Virus record (IMG/VR): IMGVR_UViG_3300035180_000657
Location: 1-20,020 of that record
Reading direction: 5' to 3' (one strand)
DNA from: a virus
DNA length: 20,020 nucleotides
A program made the translations under genes and the position numbers. The notes under the pieces were generated by a model. The model saw only the letters and a list, made by a program, of their open reading frames with translations. It had not been told where the DNA came from and made no database searches. This document shows, piece by piece, positions 1 to 6,964 of this stretch (position 1 is its first letter; each line of letters starts with the position of its first letter).

Positions 1-1532
1 TGATTGCCGATCAAGACTTGGCGGTCATCCCGGCAACGGTAGACAACATTGACGACGCGGACGTGGTGGCCGTCACTTTGCGCGCGACTAAATCTTGGCT
101 GCGTGAGCGCAAGGATCAGTTCTCGTCGAAGCAATACAAGCGGGCGATGGATCTATTCTCCGTCTCGTCGGATCGCAAGGAGAACCCTAACCATCCTGAC
201 GACCCTAAGCGGCAGGCCAAGGAGGCCGGGGTTAAGAGCGACAAGGGCACAAAACACTTGATGCTGCATCAGGTGTGGTGCAACCTGAAGATTGACGGGG
301 AATACACGCCTTGTTACTTTGTCGCCTTCGGGCCTGACGACTTTCTGACTATCAAGAAAAACCCGTTTTGGGGGCAACGCCCGCCCATTATTTCGGCGCC
401 CGTCAAGAAACTGCCGGGGAGTTTTTGGGGTGTCAGCCCGATCAAAGCTGTTTCCCAGTTGCAGTATCAGGCGAACGATGCGGTCAACATGGGCATGGAC
501 GCGGCGCAGTATGCCCTTGCGCCTATTGTCATGACGAACCCGGAGCGCAACCCTCGCGTGGGGTCAATGGTGCTGGAAATGGCCGCCGTGTGGGAAACCA
601 GCCCGCAGGACACGCAGATTTTGCAATTCCCGAAGCTGTGGCAGGACGCTTTGCAATTGGTTGCGGCTACAAAATCGCAGATTCAAGAGAGCTTCGGGCT
701 TAACCCGGCCATGATGCCGATGGGCGGATCGCCGTCACGCAAGCCAACGCAGGCGCAAGTGGCGCTGGAACAGCAAGTGACGATAGAAGGGATCAGCGAC
801 GCCGTTCGCGTGCTGGAGTCGTTCGTCCTGACGCCGCTGGTCGAGCGGATTTTTGAGTATGACCAGCAGTTCCGTGACAAAGACGCCAGCATCGAGCACT
901 TTGGCGAGCTAGGTTACGAGGCAGAACTGGAGCGCGTGCCCCCGGTGCAATGGGGGACGCGGTATCGGTTCGTGTGGAATGGCGTGCAGCGAATGCAGAA
1001 TGCGCAAAACGTTCAGCAGATGATCGCTGCGATGAACGTGTTGCGTGGGATTCCGCCAGCGCAACTCGGCGGACGCACGCTCGACGTTGGGCCGATCCTG
1101 GACGTGCTGACCGACACTGTGTTTGGCCCTAGGTTGGCGAGCCGTATTCTCAAGACGCCGCGCGAAACGTTGAGTATCGACCCGCGCCTGGAGAACGAGA
1201 TGCTGGTTCAGAATATGCCGGTTGTTCCAAGCCCGATGGACAACGACGCCGAGCATATTCAGATGCACCACATGGCCGCCATGCAGACCGGCGACCCGAC
1301 GCACCAGATTGCATCGCATATTCAGCTTCACAATCGCCAGATGCAGCAGAAGGCCGCCGCCCAAGCCCCGCAAGGCGCTCCAGGGGTTCCTGGCGGCGCG
1401 GGGCCGGGCGTGCCCGGCACTCCGCGCATGGGCGGGCAAGCTGTTGGTCCGCGCGGTGCGGCGCAGCAACCACCTGGTGCGGTTCATCCCGACCAGATGC
1501 ACGCGCCGGGGGTTATGCCCCGGAAAATGTAA
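1..1532 (+). CDS. Portal protein, 5'-truncated by the window edge
   Basis: The portal is a dodecameric ring at one capsid vertex through which DNA is packaged and ejected. The frame (first full codon at base 3) is open to the window edge, so the true start lies upstream; the TTG at 18 is just an internal Leu codon. About 510 residues are present. Support is the pattern SFWGVSPIKAVSQLQYQAND followed by long helical segments ending in a TPLVERIFEYDQQF-type helix, and the position directly before scaffold and capsid genes. The last ~55 residues are unusual: rich in Gly, Pro and Gln with short G-x-P units (GAPGVPGGAGPGVPG) and a basic PRKM end. Terminase genes would be expected just upstream. Assignment is by family pattern and synteny; the exact portal subfamily is not determined. 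Confidence 0.85.
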   Translation, partial: IADQDLAVIPATVDNIDDADVVAVTLRATKSWLRERKDQFSSKQYKRAMDLFSVSSDRKENPNHPDDPKRQAKEAGVKSDKGTKHLMLHQVWCNLKIDGEYTPCYFVAFGPDDFLTIKKNPFWGQRPPIISAPVKKLPGSFWGVSPIKAVSQLQYQANDAVNMGMDAAQYALAPIVMTNPERNPRVGSMVLEMAAVWETSPQDTQILQFPKLWQDALQLVAATKSQIQESFGLNPAMMPMGGSPSRKPTQAQVALEQQVTIEGISDAVRVLESFVLTPLVERIFEYDQQFRDKDASIEHFGELGYEAELERVPPVQWGTRYRFVWNGVQRMQNAQNVQQMIAAMNVLRGIPPAQLGGRTLDVGPILDVLTDTVFGPRLASRILKTPRETLSIDPRLENEMLVQNMPVVPSPMDNDAEHIQMHHMAAMQTGDPTHQIASHIQLHNRQMQQKAAAQAPQGAPGVPGGAGPGVPGTPRMGGQAVGPRGAAQQPPGAVHPDQMHAPGVMPRKM

Positions 1533-1550
1533 CTCACCTAGGAGACTGTT

Positions 1551-1733
1551 ATGTCCATGTTGACTGCAATTGAGAAGTTCATCTACGACCATTTGCATCC
1601 GCGCGTTATAGCGTTGGAGGCGCGTGTGGCCGAGTTGGAAGCGCGCGTTAAAGAGCTTCTTGGCGAAAAACCCGCGCCCGCGCCTGCCCCCGAGGCACCT
1701 GCAAACGACACGCACCCAGAAGATAAAGCGTGA
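1551..1733 (+). CDS. Small coiled-coil protein, unknown function
   Basis: A 60-residue protein 18 bases after the portal stop, with a good ribosome site AGGAGA (1540-1545) five bases before ATG. The first half contains heptad-like helix (VIALEARVAELEARVKELLG), so a short parallel coiled coil is likely. The second half is a Pro/Ala-rich, probably disordered tail (KPAPAPAPEAPAND). I do not recognise a named family. Its position between portal and scaffold suggests a minor head protein or assembly helper, but that is inference from context alone. Coding status is supported by the ribosome site, the tight spacing and the clear coiled-coil pattern. Confidence 0.72.
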   Translation: MSMLTAIEKFIYDHLHPRVIALEARVAELEARVKELLGEKPAPAPAPEAPANDTHPEDKA

Positions 1734-1781
1734 AGTGTTGCAATTTGTTTGGTTTGATGTAGCATTTGCGCATCTTCGATT

Positions 1782-1798
1782 AACGTCCGTAAGACGTT
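1782..1798. promoter_or_regulatory. Small perfect hairpin in the gap before the scaffold gene
   Basis: The ~100-base gap between the 60-aa gene and the scaffold gene is the longest non-coding stretch in the head module. It holds a perfect 6-bp inverted repeat, AACGTC (1782-1787) and GACGTT (1793-1798), with a 5-base loop CGTAA. No T-run follows, so it is not an intrinsic terminator. I see no convincing sigma70 promoter: TTGATG at 1754 has only a poor -10 match. It may be an mRNA processing site, an operator, or chance. Confidence 0.3.
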
Positions 1799-1824
1799 GT
1801 TCGACTTGTGGCCGTAAGCACACT

Positions 1825-1830
1825 AGAGGT
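1825..1830 (+). promoter_or_regulatory. Ribosome site that fixes the scaffold start
   Basis: AGAGGT lies four bases before the ATG at 1835. The in-frame GTG at 1808 has no comparable site, so the scaffold is read from 1835 rather than from the longest open frame. Confidence 0.6.
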
Positions 1831-1834
1831 AAGC

Positions 1835-2596
1835 ATGAACGACGATCCAGAATTTGAAGGTGGCTTGGATGAACTCGACACGGAGAAAATCACTCCCGGC
1901 GGTGACGAAAATGGCGACGCACAGCAAGGCGCTGATGAAGATGCCGAAGTCGTCAGCCAAGATGGAAGTGAAGACGCCGACGACGAAGCCATTGCCGAAG
2001 CTGCTCGCGCCGCGCAAGCCGCGCAAGTAAGTCATTCTTCAAGAGCGCAAGACCGGATTCGACGACAACAGGAGGAATTGCAACGCGAGCGTCAAGCGCG
2101 CGAATCGGCAGAACGAGAACGCCAACTATTGCTGCAACAGCTTGAACAACAGCGCAATGCGCTGGAACAAGCCCGGCAGCAGCAATACCTTGAAGCACTC
2201 GACCCTGCCGAACGCCAAGCGTATCTGCTCCAACAGCGTATGGAGCAAATGCAGCGCGAAATGCAGCAACAGCAGTTCAGCCAGCAGGACATGATGGACA
2301 AGATTGCGTTCCAACAGCGTGCGATGCAGAACCCGATGGTTGGCAAATATGCCGATCGGGTTGAGCAGACGCTGTTGCAGATGCGCGCAAAAGGCCAGAC
2401 TGCCCCCCGCGAATCGATTTTGAAATTTTTGGTCGGAGAAGATGTGCTCACCAAGGCTCCGGCGTCTATCGCCAAAGCCACTAAAGCCGCTTCTAAATCT
2501 ACGTCCAAGCCGCTACGTGCCCGTGGCAATGCTGCCCCAGGCGCACCGGATGACGATGCAGACTTGGAAGAACGCCTCTCTCGGATGACTTTTTAA
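1835..2596 (+). CDS. Capsid scaffolding protein
   Basis: A 253-residue protein expected to drive procapsid assembly and then leave the head. It has the usual scaffold layout. The acidic N-terminus (MNDDPEFEGGLDELDTEK) runs to about residue 60. A long Gln/Glu/Arg-rich helical centre (roughly 70-170, e.g. QQEELQRERQARESAERER) is strongly coiled-coil. A basic, Lys/Ala/Ser-rich linker follows, and the C-terminus is charged (DDDADLEERLSRMTF), where many scaffolds touch the coat protein. It sits directly upstream of the capsid gene, as scaffolds commonly do. Scaffold sequences diverge fast, so the call rests on composition, helix pattern and position rather than a conserved motif. The start at 1835 is preferred over GTG 1808 because of its ribosome site. 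Confidence 0.8.
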   Translation: MNDDPEFEGGLDELDTEKITPGGDENGDAQQGADEDAEVVSQDGSEDADDEAIAEAARAAQAAQVSHSSRAQDRIRRQQEELQRERQARESAERERQLLLQQLEQQRNALEQARQQQYLEALDPAERQAYLLQQRMEQMQREMQQQQFSQQDMMDKIAFQQRAMQNPMVGKYADRVEQTLLQMRAKGQTAPRESILKFLVGEDVLTKAPASIAKATKAASKSTSKPLRARGNAAPGAPDDDADLEERLSRMTF

Positions 2597-2608
2597 GGAT
2601 TTTGCATC

Positions 2609-3946
2609 ATGGCTACCAATAATGCTGCCAACTTTGCCGCAGACGTAGGCAAATACATTCAGAAAAAGACGCTGGAGTTGACTCAGCGTCAAATCGTTGT
2701 GTCTCAGCTTGCGGAGCGAGTTGACCTGCCGAAAGGCATGGGCACGACCTACTACGCGTTCCGTTACGAGCGCGTTCCCCTGCCCTACACCACTTTGTCG
2801 GAAGGCGTGCCCTCCGCTGGCGAGACGATGACGATTACGCAAGTAACCGGCACCGTGGCGCAGTGGGGCGACCTGATCCGCATCACGGACGTTGCTGAAC
2901 TGACCATCCATCACCCGGTCTTTAAGAAGGCCGTGGAACTGATCGGTTTGCAGGCGACGGAAACCATTGAGCGCAATACGTTCAACGCGATCATGGGCGG
3001 CACGCAGGTTAACTACGTTGGCGCTGTTGGCGCACGCGCTAGTCTGACGAACAGTTCTGTTCTGACCCCGCACGAGCTTAACCGTGCAATGGGCACGCTG
3101 TTCACCAACGGCGCGCGGTATTACATGGGCGGCAGCGAGACGGACATCAAGATGAAGCCTGCCGCAGGCTCCAAGGGCGTCACTGCCGCGACTGCTCCGC
3201 ACTACGTGGCCGTCATTCACCCGCTGGTCGAGCAAGACTTGCGCGAGAACTCGACTGTTGTGACTGCATGGCAATACAGCGACGTTGGCAAGCTGTACAA
3301 CAACGAGATCGGCCAGTGGTCTGGTGTGCGGTTTACCCGCTCCAACCTTGTCCCGGCGTGGACGGGCGCGGCGGCTGTCTCCGGCACGGCAGGCACTGCG
3401 GGTTCGCTGGCGACGAACACTTACTACATCCAGGTCACGGCCTCGGACATCAACACCAACTACGAGAAGGTGATCTACCAGCCGTCTACGGGCATCAGCG
3501 TGACGGGGCCGACCGGATCCATCAGTGTCACGGTGCCGAGCACGGCAGGCTACACCTACAACGTGTATGTTGGCACGTCGTCTCCCCCGTCGAACCTTGG
3601 CTTGTCTGCTTCCGGCCCAACGTCTGGCCCGCTGTCTGGCAACGCGACGCAAATCGCCCCCGGATCGACAGTTGTCATCACGGGCCTTGGCGTGTCGCAA
3701 ACCGCGCCTGCGGCCCCTGCAAACGGTGTGACGGTCTATCCTACCTTCATCTTTGGTAAGGAATCGTTCGCGCAAGTCGAACTTGACTCGCTCAAGACGT
3801 TCTACCTGACCGGCGCGGACAAGTTTGACCCGCAGAACCAAACCCGCGTGGTATCCTGGAAGGTCTTTTACGGCACGATGATCATGAACAACCAGTTCTT
3901 CATGCGCATCGAGTCGGGATCGGCCTTCTCGCCCACCTTTGGTTAA
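2609..3946 (+). CDS. Major capsid protein, N4-gp56 family, with Ig-like insertion
   Basis: The 445-residue coat protein forms the icosahedral shell. Residues about 40-130 show the N4-gp56 family pattern: GTTYYAFRYERVPLPYTTLS, the T-x-T-x-x-Q-V-T-G-T-V-A-Q-W-G-D segment, then LTIHHPVFKKAVELIG and ERNTF. The C-terminus (FGKESFAQVEL... WKVFYGTMIMNNQFFMRIES) returns to the fold core. Between them, residues ~252-370 are Gly/Ser/Thr/Pro-rich beta-strand sequence (TYYIQVTASDINTNYEK, YTYNVYVGTSS) resembling an Ig/FN3-like domain, probably displayed on the capsid surface. Ribosome site AAGGA (2595-2599) overlaps the scaffold stop. A terminator follows, so transcripts may end here and give high coat output. 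Despite the family name, the surrounding gene set is not that of coliphage N4. Confidence 0.92.
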   Translation: MATNNAANFAADVGKYIQKKTLELTQRQIVVSQLAERVDLPKGMGTTYYAFRYERVPLPYTTLSEGVPSAGETMTITQVTGTVAQWGDLIRITDVAELTIHHPVFKKAVELIGLQATETIERNTFNAIMGGTQVNYVGAVGARASLTNSSVLTPHELNRAMGTLFTNGARYYMGGSETDIKMKPAAGSKGVTAATAPHYVAVIHPLVEQDLRENSTVVTAWQYSDVGKLYNNEIGQWSGVRFTRSNLVPAWTGAAAVSGTAGTAGSLATNTYYIQVTASDINTNYEKVIYQPSTGISVTGPTGSISVTVPSTAGYTYNVYVGTSSPPSNLGLSASGPTSGPLSGNATQIAPGSTVVITGLGVSQTAPAAPANGVTVYPTFIFGKESFAQVELDSLKTFYLTGADKFDPQNQTRVVSWKVFYGTMIMNNQFFMRIESGSAFSPTFG

Positions 3947-3954
3947 TGGTTAAC

Positions 3955-3986
3955 CTGACGGGGCTAAGCGCCCCGTCAGTTTCTTT
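3955..3986 (+). terminator. Rho-independent terminator after the capsid gene
   Basis: A perfect 10-bp GC-rich stem, CTGACGGGGC (3955-3964) with GCCCCGTCAG (3970-3979), encloses the 5-base loop TAAGC and is followed by TTTTCTTT-type tract TTTCTTT (3980-3986). The tract runs straight into the GGAG ribosome site of the next gene. Partial read-through would keep downstream genes expressed at a lower level than the coat protein. Confidence 0.92.
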
Positions 3987-3995
3987 GGAGCAAGC

Positions 3996-4304
3996 ATGAA
4001 CGACAAACTTGAAGCACAAATCCGCGAAGCAGCGGCAGCCGCCAAGGCTAAAAAAGATGACAAGCCGGCCGAGGTCGAAGTCGAGTACGAAGAGGTGTTC
4101 ATCGACCTTCCCCCGCATAGCAGCCACCTCTCGATCGACGGGCGACATTTTCAACAAGGTGCGTCTTACAAGGTTACGAAGGCGCAGGCTGCGTCGATGC
4201 GTGATATCATGAGCCGCGCTTGGGCGCACGAACAAGAAGTCCGCGGCCAGCGCAAACCATTCGATGCATATCGTCGTCAACGCGAATTTAGCCTGAGGGG
4301 TTAA
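3996..4304 (+). CDS. Conserved-type small phage protein after the capsid gene
   Basis: A 102-residue protein with ribosome site GGAG (3987-3990), five bases before ATG. The N-terminal ~25 residues are Ala/Lys/Glu helix (KLEAQIREAAAAAKAKK), then an acidic stretch (EVEVEYEEVF). A short folded part follows, with beta character (HLSIDGRHFQQGASYKVTKA) and a helix (ASMRDIMSRAWAHEQE). Small proteins with an 'IDG-x-x-F/Y-x-x-G-x-x-Y-x-V' pattern and a helix ending near a His are, from memory, common next to phage coat genes, but I know of no assigned role. A minor head or decoration-related protein is possible. It is the first gene after the terminator. Confidence 0.7.
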   Translation: MNDKLEAQIREAAAAAKAKKDDKPAEVEVEYEEVFIDLPPHSSHLSIDGRHFQQGASYKVTKAQAASMRDIMSRAWAHEQEVRGQRKPFDAYRRQREFSLRG

Positions 4305-4307
4305 TCC

Positions 4308-4676
4308 ATGAGTGAAAACAGCAACGTTGGGTATGTCTATCAGTTTGCGGCAACTGTCGCAGACGGGATGAGCGTCACCTTCAACGGGAACTTTCCGATC
4401 GGTGTGTCGGCTGAAGCGATCAACGCTGAAATCGACCGCTTCCGCGCTGTGGCCGAGAGGCAACGCGCGAAGAACGAAGTCAAGATGCTTGAGGCAATGC
4501 TGATCGAGAAAGAAGCAACAATCCGTAACGCCGAACTGGATTTGCGCCAGTACCTCAAGAAGAACAAGGACGGCGACGACTTTTCTGAGCGGCTCAAGGC
4601 GAAGATCGAGGAACTGTCGCTCGACTACGAGCGCGGTGTCAAACAGCTCGAAGAAACACGGGCTAAGGCAGTCTAA
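4308..4676 (+). CDS. Coiled-coil phage protein, unknown function
   Basis: A 122-residue protein starting three bases after the previous stop, with a GAGGGG ribosome site (4295-4300). Residues 1-40 look like a small beta-rich part with the segment MSVTFNGNFPIGVSAEAINA. Residues ~42-122 form a long charged helix, almost certainly coiled coil, with Glu/Lys/Arg/Leu heptads (EVKMLEAMLIEKEATIRNAE). The stop overlaps the next start (TAATG), so translation is probably coupled to the adaptor gene at 4676. I do not recognise a named family. Its place between coat and tail adaptor suggests a structural or assembly role, by context only. Confidence 0.7.
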   Translation: MSENSNVGYVYQFAATVADGMSVTFNGNFPIGVSAEAINAEIDRFRAVAERQRAKNEVKMLEAMLIEKEATIRNAELDLRQYLKKNKDGDDFSERLKAKIEELSLDYERGVKQLEETRAKAV

Positions 4677-5344
4677 TGCTTACGGCGCAGCAGATCATTA
4701 CTTACGCTTTGCAGATTGCAAAAGCGCCTGGGTACACCGCGCAGGCGGGTGATCTGCTCAATATGCGCCTTGCAACGCTGGCGCGCACTTATGACCTGGA
4801 CGTGTTGCTCAACACGGCCCAGTTCTCGGTGCCCGCTGGCGTTCAGGTTTATGCGCTCCCTGCGGACTACGTTCGCGGGCACGAACTGTGGTATTACCTT
4901 GGCGGTCTGCCGCAGACGATGCGGCAGATTAGCTTGCCTGATTACGACCGGATCAACGTCGGCTCTGTCGCAATGGCACATCCGACGATGTGGGCAAGCA
5001 ATCCGGCGACTGGGACGCTGCACTTGTACCCTATGCTGAACAGCACGATTGCGTTCACGCTGCGGTATTGGAGTCAGCCGTCCGATATTGCTAACCCTGC
5101 AACGTCCAATGTTGTTCCTTGGTTCCCGGACAGCGACTACTTGCTCACGGCGTTGGCCGCAGACATGATGCGCTTGACCGATGACACGCGCCAGCCTCAA
5201 TATTCGGCTGAGGCGCAGAACAAGCTACAGGCATTCTTGAAGATGCAAGGCGATCGTGAGAACCACGCTCGCACTGTCCAGCTTGGCAATTCGTTTGCGC
5301 CCGGGTCAGGCCGACTGTCGCCGTCTAAGATCACGGGGTTCTAA
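4676..5344 (+). CDS. Head-tail adaptor (tail tubular protein A / P22 gp4-like)
   Basis: The 222-residue protein probably forms the ring that attaches beneath the portal and connects it to the tail nozzle. The pattern fits podoviral adaptors: an N-terminal helical part (MLTAQQIITYALQIAKAPGY, then LLNMRLATLARTYDL), a beta-rich centre with VYALPADYVRGHELWYY and a PTMWASNPATGTLHLYP segment, and a C-terminal helix beginning PWFPDSDYLLTALAADMMRL. The gene starts on the last base of the previous stop and is immediately followed by the nozzle gene, the usual gp4-gp10 or gp11-gp12 type pair. No catalytic motif is seen. The functional call is inferred from this pattern plus gene order, not from a decisive motif. 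Confidence 0.7.
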   Translation: MLTAQQIITYALQIAKAPGYTAQAGDLLNMRLATLARTYDLDVLLNTAQFSVPAGVQVYALPADYVRGHELWYYLGGLPQTMRQISLPDYDRINVGSVAMAHPTMWASNPATGTLHLYPMLNSTIAFTLRYWSQPSDIANPATSNVVPWFPDSDYLLTALAADMMRLTDDTRQPQYSAEAQNKLQAFLKMQGDRENHARTVQLGNSFAPGSGRLSPSKITGF

Positions 5345-6964
5345 ATGCTCCGCAACCCGGCAATCTACCAGTGGCGGCCGGTAGGTCTATCTGATGCGCG
5401 GGATGGCAAGCTGGCGTTCCCCGGCGCTTGCAAACTGCTGACGAACCTGATTCACGATCCGGTCAGCAACAGTATGCTGGCCCCGCGCCCTGCCAGCACG
5501 GTTATCACAACGTTCAGCGGGTTTACGTCGCCCGGCGTTGTGTCTGTCATGCTTTCCGTTGGCACGCGCGTCTTTGGCATGGTTGCCAGCGGGATTTACC
5601 TTGGGTTTGACCAGCCGTTTTGCTACGACACGGCAACTAATGCGTTTGTGCCCATTAGCGGTGTGACCGGCAACCATGTTCCTATAACGCAAGGCACGAG
5701 TGGCGCGTGGACACCCCCTTGCATGGCGGTTGTCGGAAACTACATCGTCATCACGCATCCAGGCTACACGCTGTCCAGCGGCCCAATTGGGACGATTGAC
5801 CTGACGACGCTGGCCTACAGCACGGGCAACATGATGAACGGCATGACCGCCGTGCTGAATGATGTACCGACGTCTGTTGCGCAGTTTTATGGGCGTGCAT
5901 GGTACGCAGTGGGCAACCAAGCCTACTTCAGTGACTCGCTTCTCCCGTTGCGGCAGACCAACGCGGGGCAAGTATTGACGCTTGGCGCAAGCACCGAGCC
6001 GATCACTGTGTTTGTGCCGCAAGGCATTTCAACTGCAACGCAAGGTATTTTGTCTGCGCTGATCGCGTTCAAGGCAAACTCGATTTGGCAGATTACCGGC
6101 GACTGGAACTATGGTGGGTCAACGACCGGAGGCAACCTTGCGCTGAACCAGATCACCGCCAGTGTCGGTTGTTCCGCGCCGCGCACAGCGGTTCCGACTC
6201 CTGCGGGGATCATGTTCATGGCAGCGGACGGGGTTCGCACCATCCCGACGCTGAGTATGGCTGTGACGGAGCCAAACCCTGACGTGGTATATCCGTTCTT
6301 CAACTGCACCCAGCCAACACGCGCCTGCGCGGCCTACAGTGCTGATACGTATCGTATTTCGCTCGATACGGTGACGACAACGGACGTGCTTGGTCGGTTC
6401 GAGTATTGGTTCCCCCTCAAGGTCGGCAAGTGGAATGGCCCACACACGTTCCCCGCGGACGTGATTACCCCACTCGACAACTCGTTCATCGTTGCGGTCA
6501 ACAGCGTCGGTGCAAAGCTGTTTCAGAGCAACGTCTATACTTCCCCAACAGACGTTTTTGTTGAAAACGGTGTGGCGCTGACTGTCAACATGACCAGCAG
6601 CTTGATTGACCCAGACCCGCCGATGGCTGAAAAGTCGTCAGTCGAAATGACGGTTGCAGCAGTAAATGGGCTACAGCCATACACTATACAAGTGTTAGAC
6701 GACCAAGGGCAGCTTATCAACCAAGCAACACTGAGTTCCATAGCTGCTCCAGTCAAATGGGGCGATCTTGGGCTTGTCTGGGGCGCGGCAAATGTTGTGT
6801 GGGGCGCGTTTCCCTACAACTCCACAATCTCGCCGTTGTATTTTTCTGCTCCGCTCGTTTTTCAGACGTGTCAAATCGTCCTTTTTGGAAACGGCGGCCC
6901 GTATTTGCGCTTGGGGCGGGTTAATTTCCGCTATGAGGCACTTCGATACATTGGAGCAAACTGA
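5345..6964 (+). CDS. Tail nozzle / DNA-stabilisation protein (P22 gp10, T7 gp12-like)
   Basis: The 539-residue protein is expected to form the hollow hexameric nozzle of the short tail and to hold packaged DNA in place. It is beta-rich throughout with propeller-like blades. Telling segments are the N-terminal 'P-R-P-A-S' region, GRAWYAVGNQAYFSDSLLP (residues ~183-201), the segment ALIAFKANSIWQITGDWNYG, then LALNQITASVGCSAPRTAVP and GIMFMAADGVRTI. This series recurs in podoviral nozzle or stabilisation proteins as I know them. The ATG directly abuts the adaptor stop with no intervening base, and its own stop (TGA) overlaps the tailspike ATG, so the three are probably translated as a coupled unit. 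The C-terminal ~120 residues are a separate beta domain of unknown contact. Confidence 0.78.
   Translation: MLRNPAIYQWRPVGLSDARDGKLAFPGACKLLTNLIHDPVSNSMLAPRPASTVITTFSGFTSPGVVSVMLSVGTRVFGMVASGIYLGFDQPFCYDTATNAFVPISGVTGNHVPITQGTSGAWTPPCMAVVGNYIVITHPGYTLSSGPIGTIDLTTLAYSTGNMMNGMTAVLNDVPTSVAQFYGRAWYAVGNQAYFSDSLLPLRQTNAGQVLTLGASTEPITVFVPQGISTATQGILSALIAFKANSIWQITGDWNYGGSTTGGNLALNQITASVGCSAPRTAVPTPAGIMFMAADGVRTIPTLSMAVTEPNPDVVYPFFNCTQPTRACAAYSADTYRISLDTVTTTDVLGRFEYWFPLKVGKWNGPHTFPADVITPLDNSFIVAVNSVGAKLFQSNVYTSPTDVFVENGVALTVNMTSSLIDPDPPMAEKSSVEMTVAAVNGLQPYTIQVLDDQGQLINQATLSSIAAPVKWGDLGLVWGAANVVWGAFPYNSTISPLYFSAPLVFQTCQIVLFGNGGPYLRLGRVNFRYEALRYIGAN

Noticed and set aside
1741-1800. Sigma70 promoter before the scaffold gene
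   Set aside because: The best -35-like TTGATG at 1754 has no acceptable -10 at the right distance. Only the hairpin is reported.
909-1823. Antisense open frame of 304 codons under the portal and the 60-aa gene
   Set aside because: It crosses two + strand genes and an intergenic gap, and its product is Arg/His-rich with no recognisable pattern.
1808-1834. GTG 1808 as the scaffold start
   Set aside because: No ribosome site upstream. ATG 1835 has AGAGGT at a normal distance and begins the acidic N-terminus.
2513-3841. Long antisense open frame (442 codons) across the capsid gene
   Set aside because: It mirrors the GC-rich codon pattern of the capsid gene, has an Arg-rich, low-complexity product and no ribosome site. 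The + strand gene is certain.
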